A stretch of DNA of 14,537 bases from Bog-756 sp036553725 (GCA_036553725.1 DATBOO010000146.1:1-14537), one strand, 5' to 3'; shown: positions 5,990 through 14,229, numbered from the stretch's first letter. Notes: generated from the letters alone by a model not told the origin. Program-made: numbers and translations.

Positions 5990-8392
5990 GTGAAAACCAT
6001 AGAAGTCAGCGTGGTGGTACCCACGCGCAACGAGCGACAGAACGTCGGTCCCCTGATGGCCCGACTGAGCGAGGCGCTTCCCACCGGGCAGGCGGAAGTG
6101 ATCTTCGTCGATGACAGCACCGACGACACCCCGGACGTGATCGCGGCGGTGGCGGAGACGGCGACGCTGCCGGTGCTGACCCTGCACCGCGGGCCCGGCG
6201 AGCGGGCCGGCGGCCTCGGCGGAGCGGTGGTGGCGGGCCTGCGGCTGGCCGTGGGCCGCGTGGTCGTGGTGATGGACGGGGACCTGCAGCACCCGCCGGA
6301 GACCATCCCCGAGCTCATCCGCCCCATCGAGCAGGGCGAGGCCGACATCGTCGTGGCCAGCCGCTACCGCGAGGACGGTGGGGCCGGTGGCTTGGCCACC
6401 CGCTCCCGGGCGAGTGTGTCGCGCCTGGCCACAACTCTCACCAAGTTGGTGTTCCCCCGGCGCCTCCAGGAGATTTCCGACCCGATGAGCGGGTTCTTCG
6501 CCGTGCGCCTGGCCGCCGTGGACATCGACAGCCTGCGGCCCGTCGGGTTCAAGATCCTCCTCGAGGCGGTGGCCCGCTGCCGGTTGACCGTGGCCGAGGT
6601 CGGGTTCACGTTCGCTCCCCGCTACTCGGGCGAGAGCAAGGCCAGCTTCAGCGAGGGGATCCGTTTCGCCGGCCACCTCACCCGCCTGCGTCTCGGGACC
6701 CTGCTCACCGCCCGTCAGCAGCGCGCCGCCGGCTTCGCCGGTGTCGGGCTGACCGGACTCGTCGTCAACGCCGTGGCGTTCTGGCTGCTGATCCGCTACG
6801 GCCACATGCACTACCTGGCTGCGGCGGCGGTGGCCACCCAGATTTCGACCACGTGGAATTTCGCGGGCATGGAGCTCCTTGTCTTCTCGGACCGTCGGTC
6901 CGGGGGGATGCTCGGACGCTACGTCCGCTTCAGCGTGCTCAACAACACCGTGATGCTGGCCCGATTGCCCTTCTTGGCATTCCTGGTCGGCGTCGCCCAC
7001 ACTCCGCAGCTGTTGGCCAACACGATCACGCTTCTGGCTGTGTTCCTGGTCCGCTTCGGTATCAGTGACCGTTTCATCTACGAGGGAGAAGGAGAGAAGA
7101 AAATGGGTCAGGGCGCTGCTTCGAGCACCGTTGTCGGGCCGATCGAGATCTTGGTGGAGGATGCCGACAGCCGGCCGACGACCCCCGAGCCCAAGGTCGT
7201 CACATCGTTCCGCCACTACTACGACATTCACGGAATCGTGACCATCGGCAGCGACGTCGTCCTGCCGGAACTGCTCCACTTCCTCCAGGCAAAGGGGCTC
7301 GGGGAGGGCACGACCCCGGACATCGCCATCAAGATCGGCTCGGTCGGTCGGCCGCGGGCCCGGACCCGCATGGTCCGCTCGGCGGACGGGCGGACGATCC
7401 GGTGGGAGGAGCACCTGGGAAGGGCCTCGGCCAACTTCGCCATCCACTTCGGCTCCCAGATCCTGGTGACCTCGAGCCGGGCCCTGGCCCGCAGCCCCCA
7501 CGTGCTCTACACCAACGTGGTCGAGGCTCTCCTGCGCTTCGTCTTCGTCGACCGCGGCTACATGCTCCTCCATGCCGCGTGCATGGATGTGGACGGTCGG
7601 GGCCTGATGCTCTCGGCCCGCACCGACACCGGCAAGACGGGCACGGTCCTCAAGCTGCTGCGGACCAGCGAGGGACGTTTCCTTTCCGATGACATGACGA
7701 TCATCGACAGCGAGGGGAATGCCAAGAGCTTTCCCAAGCCGCTGACCATCAGCGAGCACACCCTGCGGGCCGTCGACGCCGGGGACCTCAGCCGGAGGGA
7801 ATGGGCGAGGCTGCGGTTCCAGAGCCGGCTGCACTCCAAGGAGGGCCGCGGCTTCGCCATGCTGCTGGCCGAGCACAACGTGCCGATCATGACCATCAAC
7901 GGATGGACCCAGCGGATCATCCCGCCGCCGAAGTACGCGGTCCAGCGCCTCGTTCCGTGCGAGCTGACTACCGGGACCCGTATCGACCGGCTCTTCATCA
8001 TCGAGCGCGGCGCCCCGCACCACAGCCGGGTGCCCCAGTCCGAAGCCATCGCCGAGCTGCTGGAGAACACCGAGGATGCCTACGGGTTCCCCCCGTACCG
8101 GTACCTGGCCGAGGCCCTGTCGGTGGGCGGACTGAGCTACGACGAGCTCCGGGAACGGGAGCGCCTGATCCTGGTCAGCGCCATGGAGAGCGTGCAGATC
8201 GACCGGCTGGGCTCGGACGACTTCACCTGGGCAGAGCAGATCTCCGCCGAGGTCGCTCAGAGCAGCGAGCTGTCCGGGCAGAAAGTGCCGTTCGTCAACC
8301 TCACCAACACGGCTCCGAACACCCAGAATTTCCTGGGGGGTGACCCGCGGAACGTGCCCGAGGCGGATACGGTATCTGGCTCGGAGGCCTGA
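5990..8392 (+). CDS. GT2 (DPM-like) - GtrA - HPr kinase/PEPCK-like P-loop fusion protein
   Basis: An 800-aa fusion. Residues 1-240: family 2 glycosyltransferase of the polyprenol-phosphate mannose/glucose synthase type, with VVVPTRNE (8-15), VDD (40-42), the DGDLQHP metal motif (96-102) and SDPMSGFF. Residues 245-365: a GtrA domain with about four membrane segments, the type that helps flip lipid-linked sugars. Residues 410-740: an HPr kinase/PEPCK-like ATP-binding domain with H528-A, a P-loop A-R-T-D-T-G548-K549-T550 (Ala replaces the first Gly) and FLSDD (567-568). GT2-GtrA fusions are common; the added kinase-like domain is not something I know. The GTG at 5990 is chosen because GAGGAG lies 5 nt upstream; a TTG at 5960 is less likely. 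A strong internal start sits at the GtrA-kinase joint. It heads the cluster. Confidence 0.88.
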   Translation: MKTIEVSVVVPTRNERQNVGPLMARLSEALPTGQAEVIFVDDSTDDTPDVIAAVAETATLPVLTLHRGPGERAGGLGGAVVAGLRLAVGRVVVVMDGDLQHPPETIPELIRPIEQGEADIVVASRYREDGGAGGLATRSRASVSRLATTLTKLVFPRRLQEISDPMSGFFAVRLAAVDIDSLRPVGFKILLEAVARCRLTVAEVGFTFAPRYSGESKASFSEGIRFAGHLTRLRLGTLLTARQQRAAGFAGVGLTGLVVNAVAFWLLIRYGHMHYLAAAAVATQISTTWNFAGMELLVFSDRRSGGMLGRYVRFSVLNNTVMLARLPFLAFLVGVAHTPQLLANTITLLAVFLVRFGISDRFIYEGEGEKKMGQGAASSTVVGPIEILVEDADSRPTTPEPKVVTSFRHYYDIHGIVTIGSDVVLPELLHFLQAKGLGEGTTPDIAIKIGSVGRPRARTRMVRSADGRTIRWEEHLGRASANFAIHFGSQILVTSSRALARSPHVLYTNVVEALLRFVFVDRGYMLLHAACMDVDGRGLMLSARTDTGKTGTVLKLLRTSEGRFLSDDMTIIDSEGNAKSFPKPLTISEHTLRAVDAGDLSRREWARLRFQSRLHSKEGRGFAMLLAEHNVPIMTINGWTQRIIPPPKYAVQRLVPCELTTGTRIDRLFIIERGAPHHSRVPQSEAIAELLENTEDAYGFPPYRYLAEALSVGGLSYDELRERERLILVSAMESVQIDRLGSDDFTWAEQISAEVAQSSELSGQKVPFVNLTNTAPNTQNFLGGDPRNVPEADTVSGSEA
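7089..7105 (+). promoter_or_regulatory. Internal ribosome binding site and ATG at the fusion joint
   Basis: AAGGAGAG (7089-7096) lies 6 nt before an in-frame ATG (7103-7105, Met372), exactly in the charged linker between the GtrA and kinase-like domains. Initiation here would give a separate 429-aa kinase-like protein ending at 8392. It may be the relic of two formerly adjacent genes, or an active second start. Confidence 0.5.
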
Positions 8393-8447
8393 CTTTCTTC
8401 TCAAAACATCGGCAGGGGTGCAGTGACATTTTCAGGGAGGAGCCGTA

Positions 8448-9989
8448 GTGACGCTCCTTAGCGACGAGCGGGCTGACGTGTCCGCTCCGCCGATCGATGA
8501 GCCGCGGCCCCTGAACCGTTGGCGCGGGCGCATCATGGTGCCCACGTCGGTCTGGTTGTCGTTGACCCTGGTGGTCGGCCTGGTCGTGAGGCTGGTCAAC
8601 CTGAACGTCCTCGGCTTCAACTCCGACGAAGCGGTGTATGCCGGCCAGTCGGCCTCCCTGGCCGGGAATCCGCTCTTCGTCAACCAGTTCCCGATCTTCC
8701 GTGCCCACCCCCTGCTGCTCCCGACCCTGATGTCGCCGCTGTTCAGCTCCGGCACTCCTGACCTCCGGGGCCGCTTCGTGGTCGCCCTGCTCGGGGTGGC
8801 CACTCTCTTCGCGGTGTTCCTCGTGGGCCGGGAGTTGTACGGATCCAAGACCGGCGTGCTCGGCGCGCTGCTCCTGGCCATCATGCCCTATCACGTCATC
8901 GTGACCCGCCAGCTGCTGCTCGACGGCCCGGCGCTGCTCTGCATCACCTTCGCCTTCTGGATGTTCGCCCGCTTCGTGCGCACCGAGAGGTTGGAATGGC
9001 TGGCCGCCTCGGCCGCCACCCTCGGACTGGCCGTGCTCACCAAAGAGACCGCCATCGTCCTGGCCGGGACCATGGTCATCTTCCTGTTGGTCAGCGCGCA
9101 GGTCCGCCGACCGGCGCGCGCCCTGGCCCTGACCGTGGGCGTGCTGGTTTCGGTGAGCCTGGTCTTCCCCCTGGCCATCTCCCTCGCCGGCCGCAGCTCT
9201 ACCGGCCAGAACTACCTGACCTGGCAGCTCACCCGGTCCTCGAACCACGCCGAGACGTTCTACCTGACGGCCATCCCGGCCGCCATCGGGTTCGCTCTGA
9301 TCGCGGTGGCCGCGCTCGGGCTGGTGTTCCGGGTCAACCGGACATGGCGCGAGCTGCTGCTGGTGCTCTGGGTCCTCGTCCCGTTTGTCATCTTCGAGAT
9401 CTACCCCCTCAAGGGGTACCAGTACCTACTTCCGCTGGCGCCCCCACTGGCCGTGCTGGCGGCACGGGGCATGACCACGCTGCACCTGCCCGGCCGCTGG
9501 GACCGGTTCACCAGGACCATCGCCCGGCCGGCCGTGGCCGCCATCGTGGTGGCCTCCCTGCTCACCGGCACCTGGTCCGTGCTGTTCCCGTCCGGCGCCA
9601 CCGCGCTCGCCGGCCAGGGCGGTGTGGCCGGGGGAAGGGAAGCCGGGAAGTGGATAGGGGCGAACCTGGTCCCGGGGACCGAGCTCATGACCATCGGCCC
9701 CAGCGTGGCCAACATCCTCGAGTACTACGGCCATCGGTCGGCCCAGGGACTGTCGGTCAGCACCGACCCGCTCCACCGGAACCCCGCCTACACGCCCATC
9801 TACAACCCCGACCTGACCGTGCGGGACGGCCAGTTCTCCTACCTGGTCTGGGACGCCTACTCGGCCTTCCGGTCCCCGTCCTCGGCCCACCGGCTGCAGG
9901 TCCTCGTCACCCGCTACCACGGGATACCCATTCACACCGAGCGGTCCGACGGGCGCCCGGTCATCGTGATCTACGAGGTCCACCCCTGA
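8448..9989 (+). CDS. GT39/PMT-type membrane glycosyltransferase
   Basis: A 513-aa polytopic membrane protein with roughly ten hydrophobic segments from residue 33 on, after a short charged cytoplasmic N-terminus. Asp60-Glu61 (NSDEAVYAG) directly after the first membrane segment is the acidic pair found in the first outer loop of PMT/ArnT-type enzymes, which transfer a sugar from a polyprenyl phosphate to an outside acceptor. The C-terminal 120 residues form a soluble, probably extracytoplasmic domain. The GTG start is supported by GGGAGGAG (8435-8442) 5 nt upstream. It follows the fusion gene after 55 nt and its stop overlaps the next start (TGATG). It would naturally use the lipid-linked sugar made by the GT2 domain; the sugar and acceptor are unknown. 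Confidence 0.88.
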   Translation: MTLLSDERADVSAPPIDEPRPLNRWRGRIMVPTSVWLSLTLVVGLVVRLVNLNVLGFNSDEAVYAGQSASLAGNPLFVNQFPIFRAHPLLLPTLMSPLFSSGTPDLRGRFVVALLGVATLFAVFLVGRELYGSKTGVLGALLLAIMPYHVIVTRQLLLDGPALLCITFAFWMFARFVRTERLEWLAASAATLGLAVLTKETAIVLAGTMVIFLLVSAQVRRPARALALTVGVLVSVSLVFPLAISLAGRSSTGQNYLTWQLTRSSNHAETFYLTAIPAAIGFALIAVAALGLVFRVNRTWRELLLVLWVLVPFVIFEIYPLKGYQYLLPLAPPLAVLAARGMTTLHLPGRWDRFTRTIARPAVAAIVVASLLTGTWSVLFPSGATALAGQGGVAGGREAGKWIGANLVPGTELMTIGPSVANILEYYGHRSAQGLSVSTDPLHRNPAYTPIYNPDLTVRDGQFSYLVWDAYSAFRSPSSAHRLQVLVTRYHGIPIHTERSDGRPVIVIYEVHP

Positions 9990-11344
9990 TGCGCCGTCAC
10001 TTGCCCCAGGTGCTCTGCACCCTCGGCGCCGCGGCCGTTCTGGCGGCGGTGGCCGGACCGATGCCAGGGGCCGGCGCCGCGGCCCAGGCCCCGGCACCGG
10101 CACCCCCCATCCAGCACGTGATCGTGGTGATGCAGAGCGGCCACTCCTTCGACAACTACTTCGGGACCCGGCGCGGCGTCGACGGCATCCCGGCCAATGC
10201 CTGCCAGCCCCTGGCGACCAATTCGGTGAGCTGCGACGTCAAGCCCTATCACCTGAGCCTGGACCAGGCCCGGGCCGGCCTGACCGACAACCAGCACGTG
10301 ACGAAGAAGGCGATCAACAGCGGCAAGATGAACGGCTTCGTCGCCGCCCAGTCGAACACCGCCATCGGTTCGGTGGCCATGGGATACCTCGACGGCAGCG
10401 ACCTCCCCTACTACTGGAGCCTGGCCAGCCGGTTCACCCTGTTCGACCACTTCTATGCCGCCAGCCAGGCGGGCGCCCTGCCCAACCGACTGGCCTCGGT
10501 GGCCGCCACCGACGGTGGCCTGACCTCCAACCAGGCCCCGGGCGGCGTGATCAGCACCCCGACCATCTTCGACCGTCTGGACGCCGCCAACCTGAGTTGG
10601 AAGTACTACGTCCAGGGCTACCAGGGACCCACCCAGACGCCGTCGGTCGGCGCCCAGGTCCGGACCCCACTGCTGGCCATGCCGTCGGTGACCGGTACCC
10701 CCGCCCGCGCCGCCAAGATCGTCAACTCCAGCCAGTACTACGTGGACCTGGCCAAGGGCCAGTTGCCGGCCGTCTCCTATGTCACCGGGTCGGTCAACTC
10801 CGAGCGGTCCCCCCAGAACCCGGCCCTGGGCGAGGCCTTCGTGCGCACGCTGGTCAACGCCCTGATGCAGAGCTCGGCGTGGCGCCACACCGCTCTGCTG
10901 CTGACCTACGACGACTCCGGCGGCTGGTATGACCACTCCCTCCCGCCGACCATCGCGGGGACCCAGGTGGGCCTCCGGGTGCCGGCCATCCTGGTCTCGC
11001 CGTATGCGCGGGCCGGGTACGTGGACAGCACCCAGCTCGACACCGCCTCGATCCCGGCGATGATCGAGAGCGTCTTCCACCTGCCGCCCCTCACCGCCCA
11101 GGACGGCACCTCGAAGAGCATCCTCACCGCGGTGGACACGCACCAGCAGCCCATCGCCCCGGCCATCAGCCCCTCCGGCGCGGCCGCCGTTGTCGTCCCC
11201 CGTCCGGCCGTGGCCACGATCTACCTGCTGTACGGGCTGGCGTTCGTCGGGGCCGGCCTGCTGATCGCAGTGGCCTTCGTGCGCCTCCGGCGGAATCCGC
11301 CGGTGTCGGCCGAGGTCCCACCCTCGCCGGAGGCTCCGGTATGA
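9989..11344 (+). CDS. Phosphoesterase-family (PF04185-like) membrane-anchored pseudo-enzyme
   Basis: A 451-aa protein with an N-terminal signal peptide (hydrophobic 9-33), a phospholipase C/AcpA-like phosphoesterase domain (about 42-370) and a C-terminal membrane segment (409-431) with a short basic tail. The fold is recognisable from HVIVVM..HSFDNYFGT, LPNRL, YDDSGGWYDH and VPAILVSPYAR. Key positions are changed: the usual Glu-Asn of MMENRSFD is Ser50-Gly51, the usual Thr/Ser nucleophile of GPTxPNR is Ala163, and the His of SEHPP is Arg273; Asp308 remains. It is probably catalytically dead, acting as a binding or scaffold protein outside the cell. The ATG at 9989 overlaps the upstream stop by 1 nt; the open frame extends much further upstream, but that part overlaps the GT39 gene. 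Confidence 0.85.
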   Translation: MRRHLPQVLCTLGAAAVLAAVAGPMPGAGAAAQAPAPAPPIQHVIVVMQSGHSFDNYFGTRRGVDGIPANACQPLATNSVSCDVKPYHLSLDQARAGLTDNQHVTKKAINSGKMNGFVAAQSNTAIGSVAMGYLDGSDLPYYWSLASRFTLFDHFYAASQAGALPNRLASVAATDGGLTSNQAPGGVISTPTIFDRLDAANLSWKYYVQGYQGPTQTPSVGAQVRTPLLAMPSVTGTPARAAKIVNSSQYYVDLAKGQLPAVSYVTGSVNSERSPQNPALGEAFVRTLVNALMQSSAWRHTALLLTYDDSGGWYDHSLPPTIAGTQVGLRVPAILVSPYARAGYVDSTQLDTASIPAMIESVFHLPPLTAQDGTSKSILTAVDTHQQPIAPAISPSGAAAVVVPRPAVATIYLLYGLAFVGAGLLIAVAFVRLRRNPPVSAEVPPSPEAPV

Positions 11345-12435
11345 AGCACCCGATGCTGGTCCGTCTGGTCGGTGGCATCACGCTCGCCGCCCTCCTTGCC
11401 GGCGCGGCCGCCACGGTGGGCGCGCCCGCGGCGCAGGCCGCTGCGGCGCCGAAGACGATCACCGTCCAGGTGGTGCCCCAGCTGCCCGGCGTCGCCTTCA
11501 CCGTCAACGGCGTCCATGCCGTCACCGGCCCCACTGGCAGCGCCACCGTCACCGTCACCGATCTGTCCGGCGCCTCCTCGAACGTGGTCCTCCCGTCGCA
11601 GCAGCCCACTCCCACCACCCGGGTCTCCCTCGACCGGGTGGCCACCAGTCACAACCACGGCGTCTCGGCGCGGAACTTGATCGTGGAGCTCGATGAGTCC
11701 TCGGCCGTCACCATCACCATGCTGACCCCCCAGCGGAAGGTCCTGCCGCTCGACCAGGTCACCTCGGTGACCCTCAACGACAGCCTCGGCGGCACCACCA
11801 CCATCGGCACCTCGCAGCTGCGCAAGCAACCGGTGTGGCTGCCGTCGAGCCGGCCCCACAAGAGCACCAACCAGGTGACCGACCGGCAGGTCTCGTACAC
11901 GGTCAAGTCAGTGATGATCCGGGGAACCAACGTGGTCAACAGCGGGGAGCTCCGCTTCACCGCCGACAACGCGCTGCCCCTGACCATCCCGTTGATCCTC
12001 CACTCGCTCACCATCGACGCCAATGACCTGCTGGCCGGCAAGCCGGCCGGGTCCGCCGTCCAGCTCACCTATCCGAACGGGACGACCCAGACGACATCGC
12101 TGGGCCCCAAGCACCGGGTGACCATTCCCGACCTGCCCCGGGGCACCTACCGCGTGAAGGTCGAGGGGGGCATTGTCCCGCTGGCCTCCACGGTGCACCT
12201 CTCGCGGGACCAGACGGCCACCGAGCTGGTCGTGACCACCGGGGACTTCGCCGAGATCCTCGCCATCATGCTGGTGGCGGTGGCCATCGTCGTTGCGGCC
12301 GGGATCATCGGTCGCCGCCGGCGCCACCGGCGGGACGAGGGTGAGCGGACGGAGCCGGGCGGAGAACCGCCCGACGAGTTTTTCTCCGAACCAGCTCGGA
12401 CCGGGGAGGTGGTCGATGCCGTCCCCGTCTCCTAG
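11341..12435 (+). CDS. Secreted single-pass membrane protein, beta-rich, unknown function
   Basis: 364 aa. A signal peptide (hydrophobic core about 8-30, probable cut after an AQA-type site) leads to an extracytoplasmic region of about 270 residues rich in Val, Thr and Ser, likely several Ig-like or carboxypeptidase-regulatory-like beta domains (for example LPRGTYRVKVEGG near residue 270). A membrane segment (about 302-323) is followed by a strongly basic stop-transfer RRRRHRR and a 35-residue acidic cytoplasmic tail. No catalytic motif is seen and I do not recognise the family. The ATGA overlap with the upstream gene implies coupled translation and a shared role with the pseudo-phosphoesterase. 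Confidence 0.8.
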   Translation: MKHPMLVRLVGGITLAALLAGAAATVGAPAAQAAAAPKTITVQVVPQLPGVAFTVNGVHAVTGPTGSATVTVTDLSGASSNVVLPSQQPTPTTRVSLDRVATSHNHGVSARNLIVELDESSAVTITMLTPQRKVLPLDQVTSVTLNDSLGGTTTIGTSQLRKQPVWLPSSRPHKSTNQVTDRQVSYTVKSVMIRGTNVVNSGELRFTADNALPLTIPLILHSLTIDANDLLAGKPAGSAVQLTYPNGTTQTTSLGPKHRVTIPDLPRGTYRVKVEGGIVPLASTVHLSRDQTATELVVTTGDFAEILAIMLVAVAIVVAAGIIGRRRRHRRDEGERTEPGGEPPDEFFSEPARTGEVVDAVPVS

Positions 12436-13648
12436 TCCCAATGGTCGGACCGATCGGAGGCCGTGGCTCGGTCTCGGGCTGGTGCTGGTGCTGGTGGCTG
12501 TCGCCGTGGCCCTGTCAGCCTGCGGGTCCGGCGCGCCGACAGCATCGCGAACGCCGGCCACGACCCGGCCGTCCGCCGGGCCCACCACCCCGACCCGGTC
12601 GGTCCAGACACCCCCGCCCTCCCCGCCGAAGGCCGACCACCAGATGTTCGCGTTCTACTACCTGTGGTGGGATTCCCAGCACTGGCACGCCCGGCTCGGG
12701 CCCAATTATCCGTACGGGGCGGTGCCCGCCCCACTGCCGGCGACCCTCGGCCCCAACGGCTGTTCGGCGACGACCAACTACCCCGGCAACCAGCTCACCG
12801 ACGTGGCTTCACCCCTGTGGACGCAGGACGACCCCAAGCAGATCCAGGCCGACGTCTCCATGGCCGCGTTGAGCGGGCTGACCGGGTTCGCAGTGAGCTG
12901 GGCCGGTACCGGGCAACCGCACCAGAATGCGTCCTCTTCGACCTTCAACCGGCGTCTGGCCCTGCTGGTGGCTGCAGTGCACCAGATAAACCGCAACGGG
13001 ACCCCGTTCTCCCTCTGGGTCGCCTACATCTCGTCGGCCAAGATCCGGACCCAGGACGAGATCAACAACGACTTCTCGTACCTGCAGTCGACGTACGGCA
13101 CCGACAGCGCCTTCGACCACAGCAACGGGCGGCCGACCCTGATCATGATGGGCAGCCGCAAGTACCCCCAATCGGTGCTCGACGCGGTCAGCGCCCGGTG
13201 GCGGCCCCATTTCTACCTGGTGGGCGACGAGAACTGGGACACCTGGAACAGTGCCAAAGCCGCTGATTTCGATGCCGACCAGTACTACTGGTCCAGCCAG
13301 AACCCGGTGACCAACAAAGCGTCCTTCGGGGACATCGCCCAGCTGGCGGCGGCGGTTCGCGCCACCCGAAACCCGGACGGCAGCGCCAAGCAGTTCTTCA
13401 GCCCGTTGGCGCCGGGCTACAACAAGGAGCTCGGAGGGGGAACGGGGTGCGTCCCCCGCAACGGGGGCCAGACCATGCGCGACATCTACGCCGGCAACTC
13501 GAAGGCCAACCCCGACGGCTGGATGGTGATCAGCTGGAACGAGATCGACGAGGGGACGTACATCGTCCCCCTCGAGCGCTACGGCCGGCAGAGCCTCGAC
13601 ACGCTTTCGTCGATCATCAGCCAGGCGAGGGCCGGAGGCACCGGATGA
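12416..13648 (+). CDS. GH99/GH71-like glycoside hydrolase lipoprotein
   Basis: 410 aa. A lipoprotein signal ends in the lipobox L-S-A-C36, followed by a Ser/Thr/Pro-rich tether to about residue 72. The catalytic part begins FAFYYLWW and ends with SWNEIDEGTYI; Glu376 and Glu379 have the E-x-x-E spacing of the catalytic acids of GH99 endo-alpha-mannosidases/mannanases (WNEWxEG). A retaining alpha-mannoside-cleaving enzyme held on the outer face of the membrane is the best guess; GH71 or a non-mannose substrate is possible. The ATG at 12416 is chosen because GGGGAGG (12402-12408) lies 7 nt upstream and the lipoprotein signal then starts the protein; the longer frame from 12293 lacks support. It overlaps the upstream gene by 20 nt. 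Confidence 0.82.
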   Translation: MPSPSPSPNGRTDRRPWLGLGLVLVLVAVAVALSACGSGAPTASRTPATTRPSAGPTTPTRSVQTPPPSPPKADHQMFAFYYLWWDSQHWHARLGPNYPYGAVPAPLPATLGPNGCSATTNYPGNQLTDVASPLWTQDDPKQIQADVSMAALSGLTGFAVSWAGTGQPHQNASSSTFNRRLALLVAAVHQINRNGTPFSLWVAYISSAKIRTQDEINNDFSYLQSTYGTDSAFDHSNGRPTLIMMGSRKYPQSVLDAVSARWRPHFYLVGDENWDTWNSAKAADFDADQYYWSSQNPVTNKASFGDIAQLAAAVRATRNPDGSAKQFFSPLAPGYNKELGGGTGCVPRNGGQTMRDIYAGNSKANPDGWMVISWNEIDEGTYIVPLERYGRQSLDTLSSIISQARAGGTG

Positions 13649-14142
13649 ACCGGCGGACCTTGATCGTCGTGCCGTTGGTGGCGTTGGCCACCATCGTGAT
13701 CACCGTCGCCGCCAGCGGCGGGAGAAGCACCCATCTCCCCCTGCCGAAGACGGTGCCCCTCAGCGCCGCCGTGCACAAGACAACCGCCGGCAAACCCGCG
13801 CATGCGGGTACCGGCGCAGACGGGCCCACCACTCCCGCCTACATAATCCAACCACCCGTGCCCCTGGCCGGGTGCACGGTGTCGGTCTCCAACCCGTCTC
13901 CTCTCAGGGGGCAGACGGCCGAGACGGCCACGGTGACCACCGCCCCGGGTGCCCACGTGCGGCTCGACGCCTCGTACTCGCGGGCCAGGAGCACCCACGG
14001 CGGCCTGGCCTCCAGCACGGGGACCATCTCCTTCCCGCTACCCATCAGTCACGCCCCGGTCAACTCAACCGTGAGCGTCGTGGCCACCGCCAGCCTGCGC
14101 GGGATACAACGCAAATGCTCGACCTCCTTCACGCCCATATGA
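13645..14142 (+). CDS. Small membrane-anchored secreted protein
   Basis: 165 aa. An N-terminal basic residue cluster and a hydrophobic segment (6-23) act as signal peptide or anchor, followed by a Pro/Thr/Ala-rich stretch and a compact beta-rich domain (about 75-165). Its only cysteines, Cys77 and Cys158, bracket this domain and probably form a disulfide, as expected for an Ig-like fold outside the cell. No family is recognised. The ATG overlaps the upstream stop as ATGA, so it is translationally coupled to the glycosidase; the longer open frame upstream lies inside that gene and is rejected. Confidence 0.75.
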   Translation: MNRRTLIVVPLVALATIVITVAASGGRSTHLPLPKTVPLSAAVHKTTAGKPAHAGTGADGPTTPAYIIQPPVPLAGCTVSVSNPSPLRGQTAETATVTTAPGAHVRLDASYSRARSTHGGLASSTGTISFPLPISHAPVNSTVSVVATASLRGIQRKCSTSFTPI

Positions 14143-14213
14143 TCACCCGGGAGCCCATCGTGAACACTCGATCCAGACACACGTATCGCCGGAGGCTGAC
14201 AGGCTTCCGGTAG
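14139..14213 (+). CDS. Possible 24-aa basic peptide
   Basis: An ATG at 14139 overlaps the preceding stop as ATGA and opens a 24-codon frame with seven Arg, ending at a TAG. The overlap matches the habit of this cluster, but there is no clear ribosome binding site and the frame runs through a hairpin. Weak candidate only. Confidence 0.15.
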   Translation: MITREPIVNTRSRHTYRRRLTGFR

Positions 14214-14229
14214 TCGTCCAAGGGACGAC
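14189..14229 (+). terminator. Tandem hairpins before the metallophosphoesterase gene
   Basis: CCGGAGGC/GCTTCCGG with a 6-nt loop (14189-14210, one G-T pair) is followed 2 nt later by GTCGTCC/GGACGAC with a 3-nt loop (14213-14229). They fill the only sizeable gap inside the right half of the cluster and could be a terminator or attenuator separating the last gene. No U-tract follows. Confidence 0.45.

Noticed and set aside
5936..8404. 822-aa open frame on the minus strand opposite the fusion gene
   Set aside because: It is a codon-position shadow in high-GC DNA; the plus strand shows clear GT2, GtrA and P-loop motifs and a good ribosome binding site.
8996..9988. N-terminal extension giving a 782-aa protein ending at 11344
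   Set aside because: The extension overlaps the GT39 gene in another frame, is Arg/Pro/Gly-rich noise, and the signal peptide starts at the ATG at 9989.
12293..12415. Longer N-terminus for the GH99-like protein
   Set aside because: It would place 41 extra residues before the lipoprotein signal and overlap the upstream gene by 143 nt; the ATG at 12416 has a good ribosome binding site.
13447..13644. Longer N-terminus for the small secreted protein
   Set aside because: It lies within the glycosidase gene in another frame; the ATGA overlap at 13645 and the signal segment fit better.
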